A stretch of DNA of 64,000 bases from contig CAVZCV010000013.1 of assembly GCA_963773875.1 (NCBI GenBank), forward strand, positions 124,001 through 188,000, written 5' to 3'. Shown piece after piece: positions 1-8,970 of the stretch. A model generated the notes under the pieces. The model was given only the letters and a program-made list of their open reading frames with translations, did not search any database and was not told the origin of the DNA. This DNA is from CAVTYH01 sp963773875. GTDB taxonomy: Bacteria > Planctomycetota > Planctomycetia > Pirellulales > JADZDJ01. Each line of letters opens with the position of its first letter. Position 1 is the first letter of the stretch. The position numbers and the translations under genes are program-made.

Positions 1-1158
1 CAAGGTTCCACGCAGCGAAGCTTTGTTCAGCCTAACAACGGCGCGATGGGACGCAGCGGCGCCGGCTTAGGATTCGGCGGCGGGCAAGGCGCAAGTGGAG
101 GCCAAGGTGGAGGTGGCGGCGGACAGCCGATGAAAAATCCACAGCCGCAACCTCGTTTCACGGCGCCTCCAGCTGGAGGCGGGGGCGGAGGAGGCGGAGG
201 CGGCGGAGGCGGCGGGCAAAAGCAGGATAAGCAAGATAACGACAAGAAGAAAACTTCCAGCTTTCAATCACCTCAAACCCAAATCGATTTAATGCCCCAG
301 ACGCGCGGCGGGGCCAATGTTCAAGATGCACTCGCCGCCGAGCGGACGGAGCTCAAGCGCGGAATTTCCTCAGGCATCGGCGATCTCACCAATGAGCGCA
401 GCCTGGGCCACACTGGCGGGCTCAATGTAAAGCAACTCGCTTCCGACACCGCGGCGGTTGACCCCAATCCAATCGACGTCAGTCGGCAATCATCGGGAGG
501 TGCTACAGCCAGCTCGCTTAAACCGCTCACCGATCCGCGGCTGTCGATGGAAGCAGATCGAGCACAGAAAGGTCCCGACGCGCCGACGAATCCGGTGGAG
601 AAATCGCGATTGACAGCCGTTAATCCGCTCGTCAATCGTGGTCCGCTCAGCGCCGATGGCAAATCGAAAACGGGCCAGAACGTTGTGCAGGGGCAAGCTA
701 ACGGCGGGCAGGCCGGGAAAAACAGCAACAACGATGGCGGATATACCACTCGTCCCGGCCTTGATCCGCGAGCGGCCAACAGCAATTTGCCGTCGAACTA
801 CAACTATGAAAATATGATGAAGCGGGGGCAAGCACTGAGCCTCAATTCCGGCCTGGTCGCCAACCGCGGCGGCGATGCAAGTACAGGTGGCGCAACTCCG
901 CGGCTTAACAAAGATCCGGCCGGCTCTTTCGGGCTGGGTAGTTCAACAGGTCGATCGATGTATGGTCCCGGTGGTCTTGCAGGTCCTTCCACGGGCGCAA
1001 GCGGTGCGGCCAGTGAACGCGGCGTGGGCAGCTACATCAACGACGGATTGCCGAAGATGCAGAAGTTCCAAAGCGGCGGCGGTTACAACACTAGCAGCAC
1101 GGCTCGTCCTCTAAGCACGCCGGAATCGCGAACCTACGATCCGCGCACGCCACAATAG
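1..1158 (+). CDS. C-terminal part of a Gly-rich low-complexity protein (5' partial)
   Basis: The frame is open from the first base of the window, so the first visible ATG at 46 is probably internal and the true start lies upstream. The visible part is about 385 residues: a glycine-rich segment with a run of fourteen Gly (bases about 174-218), then a Ser/Asn/Gly/Pro-rich region with few hydrophobic stretches and a final segment of the type TARPLSTPESRTYD. It contains no recognisable domain, membrane segment or Cys pattern. It may be a disordered tail of a larger surface or scaffold protein. Function unknown. The neighbouring gene is convergent, with 39 bases between the two stops. Confidence 0.6.
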   Translation, partial: QGSTQRSFVQPNNGAMGRSGAGLGFGGGQGASGGQGGGGGGQPMKNPQPQPRFTAPPAGGGGGGGGGGGGGGQKQDKQDNDKKKTSSFQSPQTQIDLMPQTRGGANVQDALAAERTELKRGISSGIGDLTNERSLGHTGGLNVKQLASDTAAVDPNPIDVSRQSSGGATASSLKPLTDPRLSMEADRAQKGPDAPTNPVEKSRLTAVNPLVNRGPLSADGKSKTGQNVVQGQANGGQAGKNSNNDGGYTTRPGLDPRAANSNLPSNYNYENMMKRGQALSLNSGLVANRGGDASTGGATPRLNKDPAGSFGLGSSTGRSMYGPGGLAGPSTGASGAASERGVGSYINDGLPKMQKFQSGGGYNTSSTARPLSTPESRTYDPRTPQ

Positions 1159-1197
1159 CTCATTTTACCGCAGTCAATAATTAGCGCGAGGTCGTGA

Positions 1198-2106
1198 TCA
1201 TCGGACTTTCCCCGCGCTATCCAGCAAGTTTTCGACCAACACTTTTAGCCGCGAGCGATCGACGTTCTGGCTCTCGCTTTGCGGCTGTCGTCCACGACCT
1301 GTCTTGATTCCCCGCAATTCCACGCCGGCGCGGAAGCCCTCGGGAAAATCGGCGTCGTAGAGCAATGCATCGAACAGATCGAGCATTTTCAATTGCAGCG
1401 CGCGAGCGTCGCCAAATCGTCCGGCTCTCACGAGATCGAAAATTTGCCGCGTAACTTCCGGCACCACGTTGCTAATGGCATTCGTGCCGCCTTGGCACCC
1501 CATCATCAGCATCGGCACGAGCGCCGCTTCCCAGCCCGTAAGGAAAACAAAGTCTGGCCGCATGGGTTGAATGGCCGCCATCATTCGCAGCATGAAAGCG
1601 ATGTCGCCCGACGAATCTTTGATGCCAATAATCCGCGGGAATTCCGCCAGGCGTCGAATGGTTGGCACATCGATCGGGCTGGCGAACATCGGAATGTTAT
1701 AGAGCGTCACATCGATGTGCGTGTTTCTGGCGATCTCGCTGAAGTACGCATATACAGATTCCGCGCTCATCTTGTAATAAAACGGCGAGACAATTGCCAC
1801 GGCCCGTGCGCCAAACTGCAGATATGCCTCGCATGCGCGCAGGGTTTCGCGCACATTGGCTTCGGCCGCGCCGGCTAGAACTGGCACGCGGCCGTTAACT
1901 TGCTGGCAAACGATTTTGATGATTCGGCGGCGTTCATCCGCAGTGAACCGCGTGAATTCGCTCGTCGAACCGTTGGGATACAATCCATGCACGCCGCGTT
2001 CAATGAGCCAATCGACAAAGCGGCGCAGTTCGGGTTCATTGATTTCGCCCGCGCTATCCAACGGAACAATAATCGGCGTAAAAATGCCTTCGATTGCGGT
2101 TGTCAC
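1198..2106 (-). CDS. Dihydrodipicolinate synthase / N-acetylneuraminate lyase family aldolase
   Basis: A class I aldolase of the DapA/NanA/KDG-aldolase superfamily (TIM barrel, pyruvate Schiff base). The protein opens with AIEGIFTPIIVPLD, has PNGSTSEF where the family has its GTTGE-type loop, a LYNIP segment carrying the conserved Tyr, and IIGIKDSSGD carrying the Schiff-base Lys. An upstream ATG at 2163 exists, but it would overlap the preceding gene. A GTG at 2106 with AAGAGG just upstream leaves a 29-base gap and fits the family N-terminus, so I chose it (302 residues). It follows the RluA gene on the same strand. The substrate cannot be assigned: the missing GTTGE signature argues against lysine biosynthesis and for a sugar-acid or sialate-type substrate, which is inference. 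Confidence 0.85.
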   Translation of the reverse strand: MTTAIEGIFTPIIVPLDSAGEINEPELRRFVDWLIERGVHGLYPNGSTSEFTRFTADERRRIIKIVCQQVNGRVPVLAGAAEANVRETLRACEAYLQFGARAVAIVSPFYYKMSAESVYAYFSEIARNTHIDVTLYNIPMFASPIDVPTIRRLAEFPRIIGIKDSSGDIAFMLRMMAAIQPMRPDFVFLTGWEAALVPMLMMGCQGGTNAISNVVPEVTRQIFDLVRAGRFGDARALQLKMLDLFDALLYDADFPEGFRAGVELRGIKTGRGRQPQSESQNVDRSRLKVLVENLLDSAGKVR

Positions 2107-2135
2107 CGTTCGCCTCTTAAATTGTTCGCTTGCAG

Positions 2136-2885
2136 TTACCCTTCGATGCCCAAATCCTTCCACGCTTCCGGCAGTGGTGCGACAAATTCCATCGGTTCCT
2201 GCGATCCCAGTGGAATGAAAGCCAACTTCCGTGCGTGCAAGGCAATAGATTGCAAGCGAGGATCAGGGAACTGTGGTCCAAAGGGCACGGTGCTGTTGTA
2301 TAAAATGTCACCAACAATTGGCATCCCTCGACTCGCCGCTTGCAGCCGGATTTGATGCATTCGGCCTGTGCCTAGTTCAATTTCCAATAGCGAGCCGTAC
2401 GGCGTGCTGCAAAGGGTGCGGTAATCGAGCGTGGCGCGCTGAGCGTCCGAATGACCTTCGATAACAATTTCTGCCTGAGCTTCATCTGGAATCTTGCGCA
2501 TGAAATCGGTCCAAGTTCCCGCTCCCGGTTCGACGTCGCCGCCAATCAATGCCCAATACACTTTCCGCACAGTTCTGCGTTCGAACTGCAAGGAGATTTT
2601 GCGGGCCGCTTTCTTCGTTTTGGCCAGCACGATGGCGCCCGAAACTGGCCGATCCAAGCGATGCGGCAAGCCGAGATAAACCGCCGGCGCTTCGCCGCTG
2701 GGATCGCTCTGCCAGAACTTCATATCGGCGTTGACGATCTGTTGAAGATACGCCCGCACGCGCAGCTCCAGTGAATCGATTGTACGCGGCGCTTGCGTCG
2801 ATAAACCGGCTGGCTTGTTCATGACCAGGAAGTCATCGTTCTCGTAGAGGATTTCAAGCGCGGGCAGCATTGGGGAATCGCACAT
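2136..2885 (-). CDS. RluA-family RNA pseudouridine synthase
   Basis: Isomerises uridine to pseudouridine in rRNA or tRNA. The sequence has the family opening ILYENDDFLVMNKPAGL, the catalytic motif GLPHRLDRPVSG with the nucleophilic Asp in HRLD, and the C-terminal RMHQIRLQ segment. The length of about 249 residues suits a stand-alone RluA/RluC/RluD catalytic domain, and no S4 domain is visible. The open frame extends upstream to 2927, but that part runs through the terminator hairpin of the preceding gene, so the start is placed at 2885 (a further ATG is at 2870). No Shine-Dalgarno is visible. The target nucleotide is not determinable. Confidence 0.88.
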   Translation of the reverse strand: MCDSPMLPALEILYENDDFLVMNKPAGLSTQAPRTIDSLELRVRAYLQQIVNADMKFWQSDPSGEAPAVYLGLPHRLDRPVSGAIVLAKTKKAARKISLQFERRTVRKVYWALIGGDVEPGAGTWTDFMRKIPDEAQAEIVIEGHSDAQRATLDYRTLCSTPYGSLLEIELGTGRMHQIRLQAASRGMPIVGDILYNSTVPFGPQFPDPRLQSIALHARKLAFIPLGSQEPMEFVAPLPEAWKDLGIEG

Positions 2886-2910
2886 CAATTCAATAATTAA
2901 CAAATAAAAA

Positions 2911-2938
2911 AAGCCCAGGGGTTGCAACCCCTGGGCTT
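2911..2938 (-). terminator. Intrinsic terminator hairpin after the Gfo/Idh gene
   Basis: A perfect 28-base palindrome with 14-base arms (AAGCCCAGGGGTTG and its complement), directly followed on the minus strand by TTTTTTATTTG. This is a classical rho-independent terminator for the minus-strand gene ending at 2959. Exactly the same 28 bases recur at 14527-14554. Confidence 0.85.
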
Positions 2939-2958
2939 CAAATTGATTTTAGTTGGAA

Positions 2959-4452
2959 CTACACCTGGCTCGCTGTCGGCACTTCAAAGCCCTTGCGGTA
3001 TTCTCGCGAGAGCATGTCGTTCGCCTTCGAATTGCCGGAGAACGAAACGGCCTTGGGGTCGAACTTCAAGAACTCGCCACATTGGAACTGGGTCTTGTCG
3101 TCGAGCTTGACTTTATTCGACTCCAAGTGCTCCACCGTTCGATCGAGCGTCTTCTGCGGATCGTCAGCCATCTTCACGCCCTTGAGCCGATCGGCAACAT
3201 CCTTTGTCGCCATTTTGCTCCCCAAGCGATAGCTGATGTTGCCCAAGTGGCAAAGCGCACTGCTGAGGAAACCTTCTTGAATATCGGCATTCAAATCTTC
3301 CTTCTTCCGGCTGCGCACGGCCTTGATAAAGTTGCCGAAGTGATCGCCGCCGCCTTCGAAACTCTTGATGAGCTTGCCGTCTTTATCGAATGCTTTGCCG
3401 GACGTGTAGCTTGTCAGTACGAGATAGCCGTCGGCACATTCGAAAATATTGCCGACTTTGGCTCCCTTGAGCGCATCGGTCGCCAGGCCGCGCAGTTTCA
3501 AAGACGAGTGTCTTTGGACCGTAATCGAACACGCATACTTCGGTGTTCGCCGTTTGGCCCGCATCTTCGTATCCGAAACGGCCGCCATAGGTGATGACGC
3601 CATTGGCGAGCTCGTTGACGCCCAATCCCCAACGGGCAATGTCCATTTGGTGGATGCCTTGATTGCCGAGATCGCCGTTTCCGGTTTCCCACATCCAGTG
3701 CCAATCGTAATGCACCGGTGTGTCTTTCTTGACCCGGGATACGGCGACTTGCCATCATGATTCGGCGCCGGGCCGCACCACAGATCGTAATCGATATTCG
3801 CTGGTACCTCGTACCAGCCGGCTTTGGGCCGATGGAATCGCGACCTTTGTAGCACAAGTCCACGCGCCACCTTGATCTCGCCAATTTTTCCGGAGCGCAG
3901 GAACTCCATTGCTTCCAGGTTCGCCTTGTGCGAACGGCACTGCGTGCCGGTTTGGCAAATTTTGTTGTACTTGCGGGCGGTCTCCACCATCCGCTGCCCT
4001 TCGCTGATGTTGTGGCAAACCGGTTTTTCCACATACACATCTTTGCCGGCCTTCATCGCCCAAATGGCGGCCAACGCGTGCCAGTGATTCGGCATGGCAA
4101 TGCTGACGCAGTCGACCGACTTGTCTTCGAGCGCCTTGCGAATGTCTTGATAGAATGTCGGACGTCGTCCGCCTTGTTTCTTGGCGGTTTCATCGCAGCG
4201 TTTTTCGCCGACATCTTTATCGGCATCGCAAATCGCCACGACTTCCGTATCGGTCTTGCCGGCAAATCCGCCCAAGTGCGAAGTGCCACGATCGTGCACG
4301 CCGCAAACCAACACGCCCAGTTTGTCGTTCGCGCTCTTGGTGACCGTTTCGCCCGTTGCAGCAAACAGTTTCGGCGCCGAGCCCGCCGTGGCAGCAACCG
4401 CGGCCGCCAACATGGAATCCGTCAAAAATTGACGACGAGAGAAATCCGACAT
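2959..4452 (-). CDS. Tat-exported Gfo/Idh/MocA family oxidoreductase with two compensating frameshifts
   Basis: An NAD(P)-dependent sugar or polyol oxidoreductase of the large secreted planctomycete Gfo/Idh group. The N-terminus SRRQFLTD followed by an Ala-rich stretch is a twin-arginine signal. Next come the nucleotide-binding start LGVLVCGVHDRG and the EKPVCHN motif with the catalytic Lys of the family. Between about 3740 and 3502 the frame is wrong: in the neighbouring frame the same DNA reads family sequence (HYDWHWMWETGNGDLGNQG, then FDYGPKTLVFET). One base is missing near 3740 and one is extra near 3502, so the shifts cancel and the frame stays open. This leaves about 80 residues of nonsense in an otherwise normal 497-residue protein. 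Probably two assembly indels; substrate unknown. A terminator follows at 2911. Confidence 0.85.
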   Translation of the reverse strand: MSDFSRRQFLTDSMLAAAVAATAGSAPKLFAATGETVTKSANDKLGVLVCGVHDRGTSHLGGFAGKTDTEVVAICDADKDVGEKRCDETAKKQGGRRPTFYQDIRKALEDKSVDCVSIAMPNHWHALAAIWAMKAGKDVYVEKPVCHNISEGQRMVETARKYNKICQTGTQCRSHKANLEAMEFLRSGKIGEIKVARGLVLQRSRFHRPKAGWYEVPANIDYDLWCGPAPNHDGKSPYPGSRKTHRCITIGTGCGKPETAISAIKASTKWTLPVGDWASTSSPMASSPMAAVSDTKMRAKRRTPKYACSITVQRHSSLKLRGLATDALKGAKVGNIFECADGYLVLTSYTSGKAFDKDGKLIKSFEGGGDHFGNFIKAVRSRKKEDLNADIQEGFLSSALCHLGNISYRLGSKMATKDVADRLKGVKMADDPQKTLDRTVEHLESNKVKLDDKTQFQCGEFLKFDPKAVSFSGNSKANDMLSREYRKGFEVPTASQV

Positions 4453-4631
4453 AACGGTAGCTCCTTTTCCCCAAATAGAAATTCGTATGGCAGGTGTACC
4501 CCGACCTTAGCGACAGAGCCGTCGCCCCCCGGGGAGGCAGGCATTCGAGACCTGTAGCATAGCCGAGGATGGCGCGTTTATCCAGCAAGTGGCGAAAAAA
4601 CGCCGACCCACCGTCGGCTGTAAAAAACTGG

Positions 4632-5426
4632 TCACCCGTAACGTCGAAGAACGTGGTCAAACAGCCCGGGGAACAGCCGGCTTAGTCGCACGAACCAGCG
4701 GGCGCGCAATCCTGGAATCAGTTCGCGGCGGCCGGAGTCAATGGCTCGCACAATTCGCTGTGCGGCCCCATCGGAGGGCATCGCCATGCGAGTGGTCCAC
4801 GGCAAATCTCCCCGTTGCTCAACGAGATGATCCCAAAAATCGGTCTTCGTCGGGCCAGGGCTGATCAGCAGCACATCGATCCCTTGCGGGGCAAGTTCCA
4901 CGCGAATCGATTCGTTCCACCCGCGCAGGGCGAATTTGCTTGCGCAGTAGGCGCTATTTTGCGGCGTAGCCCGATGGCCGAGAATTGAGCCGATATTGAC
5001 GATGATGGGCTGCCGGCCGGCTTTTAACAACGGCAGCGCGGCGCGAGTCAGTTCGATCGGGGCGAAGAAATTGGTCTCGAGCACCTCGCGAAATCGCTGG
5101 GAGATTCGACTCATCGAATCGACCGATCGCTCCGACGCCCGCATTGTTGACAAGAATATCGAGCCCACCGAAAGCCGAGTTTGCGGCATCGATCAAGACC
5201 TGCCGCGCTGTCGGGACTCGTAACATCGCCTACAACAATTTCGACGCGGCCGGCCTTATTGCCAAGTCGTGCTATCTCGTCGGCAACGTCACGGAGTTTC
5301 TGCTCGCGGCGCGCGAACAAAACGACGGCTGCCCCTTGACTGCGCCAATTCGATCGAAATTGCACGCCCAAGTCCGCCGGAAGCGCCGGTAATCAGCGCA
5401 CGAGATCCGGCGATCGAACGGCGCAT
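4632..5426 (-). pseudogene. Short-chain dehydrogenase/reductase, frameshifted at about three places
   Basis: Conceptual translation from the ATG at 5426 gives MRRSIAGSRALITGASGGLG, the Rossmann TGxxxGxG motif. A frame change near 5340 leads to GAAVVLFARREQKLRDVADEI, another near 5220 to FGGLDILVNNAGVG (the NNAG motif), and a third near 5110 to a long stretch with NIGSILGH and YCASK (catalytic Tyr-x-x-x-Lys), ending LFPGLFDHVLRRYG. Pieced together this is a complete classical SDR of about 265 residues with every motif in order. Either the gene is decaying or the assembly has single-base indels here. The preserved motifs favour the second view. Substrate unknown. Confidence 0.7.
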
Positions 5427-5473
5427 CAATTCACCGCGTGTGGATTCGCGTGAAATTCAAGATAGCAAACAAA

Positions 5474-6907
5474 TCAAGATCCGATCGCATGGCCATTACG
5501 GCTCGCGTGCCCATTGCCGTTCATGTTCCCGTTGCTGTGCGGACGGACAATTGCAGTTTGATCTGGCAAGCGACCAAGATGACGCTGCGAGATGCGGCAA
5601 TGAATCATCACGCGCGATTCGCTGTATCGCTGCGACAACACTTCACCGTACGCCGAAAGGTACGCCAGCAAGCGGCCGTTGTCGACGCCCGTTTCCACAT
5701 CGATATCGACGAATCCGTGGCTCAGCGTGCGGCTCACCGTGTCGGCCAGCTTTTCGAGTCCGAGTCGCTTGCGCGCACTGATCGCCACCGCGTGCGGATA
5801 TCGTTGCAACAACACTTCGACTTGCCCGCGGTCAACGGCGGCGTCAATCTTGTTGAGCACCAGCAGCGTGTCCTTCGCTTCGATGCCGAGTTCTTCGAGC
5901 ACCTTGTACACCGCGCCAATCTGCTCGACGGCCATCGGGCTGCTCGCGTCGGCCACGTGCAGCAGCAAATCGGCTTGCCGCGCTTCTTCGAGCGTCGCCT
6001 TAAAACTCGCGATCAAATGGTGGGGCAAATCGCGAATGAATCCGACCGTGTCGCTCAACAGCACGGGCCCCCAACCGGGCAACTGCCAGCGGCGAGTGCG
6101 CGTATCGAGTGTCGCAAACAATTTATTGATCGCGGTAACGCCAGCTTCGGTGAGCGCGTTCATGAGCGTGCTCTTGCCGGCGTTGGTATAGCCGACAAGC
6201 GAAACGGTCATACGATCGTCGCGCGCCGCCACTTGGCGTTCCTTGCGGCGATGAATGCCCTTTAGCTCCTCGCTCAAATCGTGAATGCGCTTCTCGACCA
6301 ATCGGCGGTCGACTTCCAATTGCTTTTCGCCAGGCCCGCGCATGCCGATGCCGGCTTTGATACGCGACAAGTGCGACCACATACGTTTCAGTCGCGGCAA
6401 CGAGTATTGCAGTTGGGCCAGTTCAACGGCCAATCGGGCTTCGTAGGTTTGCGCCCGCGTGGCAAAGATATCGAGAATCAATTCGCTCCGGTCCAGCACC
6501 TTCACACCGATGCGCTGCTCAAGATTTCGCGTTTGAGCCGGCGAAAGGTCGTTGTCGAAGACCACCACATCGGCGTCCGATGCGGCGGCCAGGCGCTCAA
6601 GCTCTTCCACTTTGCCACTGCCAAGATAAGTGGTCACGTCGGGCGATTCCCGGCGCTGCGTGAGCGTGCCGACCACTCGGGCTCCGGCCGTCGTGGCCAG
6701 CCCTTCCAGTTCTTCGAGAGGGTTTTCTTCGGTTGAGCGTCCATTCATCAGGACGCCGACGAGAAACGCCGCTTCACTGGCGACACTGTCCGTGCGTTGA
6801 AGTTCAATCACGCTTAAATCTGCCTCCGCGGATGGGGTGCATTCTTCCGCGAGGCCGCGACGTTCTTCTCGGCACGCAGCTTGCGTGTTTTGCGATCCAG
6901 TCATCAA
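5474..6907 (-). CDS. hflX: GTPase HflX
   Basis: A ribosome-associated GTPase that splits stalled or heat-damaged 70S ribosomes. The 477 residues show the HflX N-terminal domain (VVGTLTQRRESPDVTTYLG), the coiled linker with GIGMRGPGEKQLE, and then the G domain: G1 GYTNAGKSTLMN, G3 DTVGFIRDLP, G4 NKID and G5 ISARK. The first about 45 residues and the Asn/Gly-rich tail (NGNMNGNGHASRNG) are extensions with no visible domain. It lies downstream of rsgA on the same strand, so two ribosome GTPases are neighbours, about 185 bases apart. Confidence 0.95.
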   Translation of the reverse strand: MMTGSQNTQAACREERRGLAEECTPSAEADLSVIELQRTDSVASEAAFLVGVLMNGRSTEENPLEELEGLATTAGARVVGTLTQRRESPDVTTYLGSGKVEELERLAAASDADVVVFDNDLSPAQTRNLEQRIGVKVLDRSELILDIFATRAQTYEARLAVELAQLQYSLPRLKRMWSHLSRIKAGIGMRGPGEKQLEVDRRLVEKRIHDLSEELKGIHRRKERQVAARDDRMTVSLVGYTNAGKSTLMNALTEAGVTAINKLFATLDTRTRRWQLPGWGPVLLSDTVGFIRDLPHHLIASFKATLEEARQADLLLHVADASSPMAVEQIGAVYKVLEELGIEAKDTLLVLNKIDAAVDRGQVEVLLQRYPHAVAISARKRLGLEKLADTVSRTLSHGFVDIDVETGVDNGRLLAYLSAYGEVLSQRYSESRVMIHCRISQRHLGRLPDQTAIVRPHSNGNMNGNGHASRNGHAIGS

Positions 6908-7092
6908 GCCTCGTGGAATGGTTAAGACGACAATTTCTTGGGCCGCAGGGTTCGACCCGCGGCCGTCACCTTTATTTTAATCGGCAAATTCGCCGGTCAA
7001 GAAGATATTATTCAGAACCGACCCGATTGTTTGATTTGAGTTCAGCCCGTGCGGACCATCAATTTGCTGACAGGCTAAGCGGCGAGTGGCAT

Positions 7093-8256
7093 TTAGGCCT
7101 GATCCCCCTCGAAAAGCTGGCAGTAGCTTTCGTAACGCCGGGCGTCGAGCCAGCCGTCGGCCACCGCATCTTTCACCGCGCAATTGGCTTCATGGCGATG
7201 TGTACAGTTGGGAAATCGGCAATGGTTCACAAACGGCCGCAGATCGCGAAAATAGCCGGCGACCTCGGCTGGAATAACGTCCCACAGTGCAAACTGCCGA
7301 ACGCCGGGCGTGTCGACGACATATCCTGCTCCATGGGCCAGGGGCAACAATCGAGCCGAAGTTGTCGTGTGTTTGCCTTTCTGCGTTTCTTCGCTCACTT
7401 CAGCCACTCGCAAGGCTAAGCCCGGCTCGACAGCGTTTAGCAGTGATGACTTTCCGACACCACTTTGACCCACGACTACGCTGGAGTGCCCCTCCAGTTC
7501 GCGATGCAGTCGCGTGATGCCGATTCCTTGTCGCGCGGATACCAGTAGCACCGCGTAACCCATGCGGCTGAATACGCCAACAAGCGGCTGCAAGTCGGCG
7601 GAGTCAACCAGATCAATCTTGTTGATGCACACAATTGGCCGGAGTTTTTCTCGTTCGGCGCTGACGAGAAATCGATCGATGAGAGCCGGCTTGATTCGCG
7701 GCTCCGCAGCGCTAGCAACAATCACCATCTGATCTACGTTGGCCACAATGACATGCTGTTTGCCGCGCACCGTTCGGCTCATAACCGATCGCCGCGGTTC
7801 GATGCGCTCGATGATTCCTTCCGGCATCGGTGCATCGAGCGATGCGGCACCCATCAGCTTGGCATCCACTGGCCGAAACAGAATTTGGTCGCCGGCCGAA
7901 ACCACATGACGCTGCTCTGTAGAGAGCGTTTTAAGCAAGCGTCGTGTTGCACAGCGAAAGAAAGTGCCGTCGCTGGCCTGCACGATGCTTAGAAGCCCGT
8001 GGACAACCAGCACGCGGCCGACTCGGGACGTCGAATCGACCTCGGGCAGAACCGCGAAACCGGATGTCGTTTCATCCGATTCTGTCCCCACGACTGTGCG
8101 CCGGCGACTCAATTCGCCTTTGCCGCTAATTCGTTCGCCGCGTCGCTCGTCAGAATCGCCGGCCGTCTCGCGATCATAGCGGCGTGTCATATCGCCGTCA
8201 CGCTGCCGCACATTGCGATTCTTACGAAAATCAGCGCGAATCTTTCGCTTGGACAT
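7093..8256 (-). CDS. rsgA: Ribosome small-subunit-dependent GTPase A
   Basis: A circularly permuted GTPase that acts late in 30S maturation. The order of motifs shows the permutation: G4 NKIDLVD comes first, then G1 GQSGVGKSSLLN, then G3 DTPGVRQF. The zinc-binding C-terminal knuckle follows, with Cys and His in CRFPNCTHRHEANC. An OB-fold-like domain precedes the G domain. The frame is open up to 8304, but the start at 8256 (MSKRKIRADFRKNR, a typical basic RsgA opening) avoids translating the inverted repeat at 8265-8342. The protein is about 387 residues. Confidence 0.94.
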   Translation of the reverse strand: MSKRKIRADFRKNRNVRQRDGDMTRRYDRETAGDSDERRGERISGKGELSRRRTVVGTESDETTSGFAVLPEVDSTSRVGRVLVVHGLLSIVQASDGTFFRCATRRLLKTLSTEQRHVVSAGDQILFRPVDAKLMGAASLDAPMPEGIIERIEPRRSVMSRTVRGKQHVIVANVDQMVIVASAAEPRIKPALIDRFLVSAEREKLRPIVCINKIDLVDSADLQPLVGVFSRMGYAVLLVSARQGIGITRLHRELEGHSSVVVGQSGVGKSSLLNAVEPGLALRVAEVSEETQKGKHTTTSARLLPLAHGAGYVVDTPGVRQFALWDVIPAEVAGYFRDLRPFVNHCRFPNCTHRHEANCAVKDAVADGWLDARRYESYCQLFEGDQA

Positions 8257-8264
8257 GGCAGAGG

Positions 8265-8342
8265 GTCGAAAAATCAAAGAGTCAAAAAGTCGAAGAGTAG
8301 ACAACCTTACTTCTCGACTCTTCGACTTTTGGACTTTTCGAC
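8265..8342. repeat. Imperfect inverted repeat between the FHA gene and rsgA
   Basis: Two arms of about 30 bases built from GTCGAAAAGTC and AAGTCGAAGAGTC units face each other around a short loop (CAACCTTACT). The RNA would fold into a long imperfect hairpin. It may act as a terminator after the FHA gene or be a dispersed intergenic repeat; no T-run decides it. Confidence 0.6.
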
Positions 8343-8398
8343 CAACGGCTTCAAAGCGTCACACCGGCTTGTTGGGATCCTTGATCTGCCCGGCTGCG

Positions 8399-8911
8399 TC
8401 ATCCATCACGTCGAATCGCTTCTTCTCGGTACCGCCCATCTTGATATTCGGACTGCGCGAGCCCGGCCTTTTCTAGCAGCGACTTACCAAAAATGCTATT
8501 GGCCGGCTCTTTATCAGCCGGCGGCGGACCAATGGCGCCAAGTTCAGCCGGCGAGTAGCGAACTTCGTACTCATGTTTGGCCACTGAAAGCGTATCGCCG
8601 GGATCAAGTCGCCGCTCCTGAAAACGCACTCCGTTGACCTTCAGCCCGTTGCGACTGCCCAGGTCTTTGACGTACCAATAACCATCCTGGATCGATAGCT
8701 GGCAATGGTGGGCAGAAACGTTTGCGAACCGCAGCACAATGTCGCAACTTTCACGGCGGCCAATCATCAATTCTCGCCGCCGAAGTGGAATCGGATCGCC
8801 GCCACCCACCGGAATCAATTCGCCAAATTCATCAGCCACGGCACACCTCTTGGAAACGGAGCAGCGCACGCCGGCGCTTGCTCCGTGTTTGCTGTTCCCA
8901 TTACCATGCAC
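8399..8911 (-). CDS. FHA-domain protein
   Basis: A forkhead-associated domain protein, a phosphothreonine-binding module that usually reads Ser/Thr kinase output. The FHA core is clear: LMIGRRESCDIVL, then SAHHCQL (the Ser-x-x-His pair) and DLGSRNGLKVNG (the conserved Asn). The C-terminal 45 residues are not part of the domain. In the +1 frame the end of the gene would instead read RSPNIKMGGTEKK and later DAAGQIKDPNKPV, with a stop at 8359-8361. That reads more like a natural C-terminus, so a one-base frameshift near 8455 is possible. The gene is divergent from the radical SAM gene and followed by rsgA. Confidence 0.8.
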   Translation of the reverse strand: MHGNGNSKHGASAGVRCSVSKRCAVADEFGELIPVGGGDPIPLRRRELMIGRRESCDIVLRFANVSAHHCQLSIQDGYWYVKDLGSRNGLKVNGVRFQERRLDPGDTLSVAKHEYEVRYSPAELGAIGPPPADKEPANSIFGKSLLEKAGLAQSEYQDGRYREEAIRRDG

Positions 8912-8970
8912 TTCGTCGCAATTCGCATAACTTTGAATCTATTCAGACCCCACCCAGGTGGTCAATCGAG

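Noticed and set aside
4632..5189. Short separate SDR protein of 185 residues
   Set aside because: It lacks the Rossmann motif and starts in the middle of the family fold. The missing N-terminal part is present upstream in other frames, so it is the tail of a frameshifted gene.
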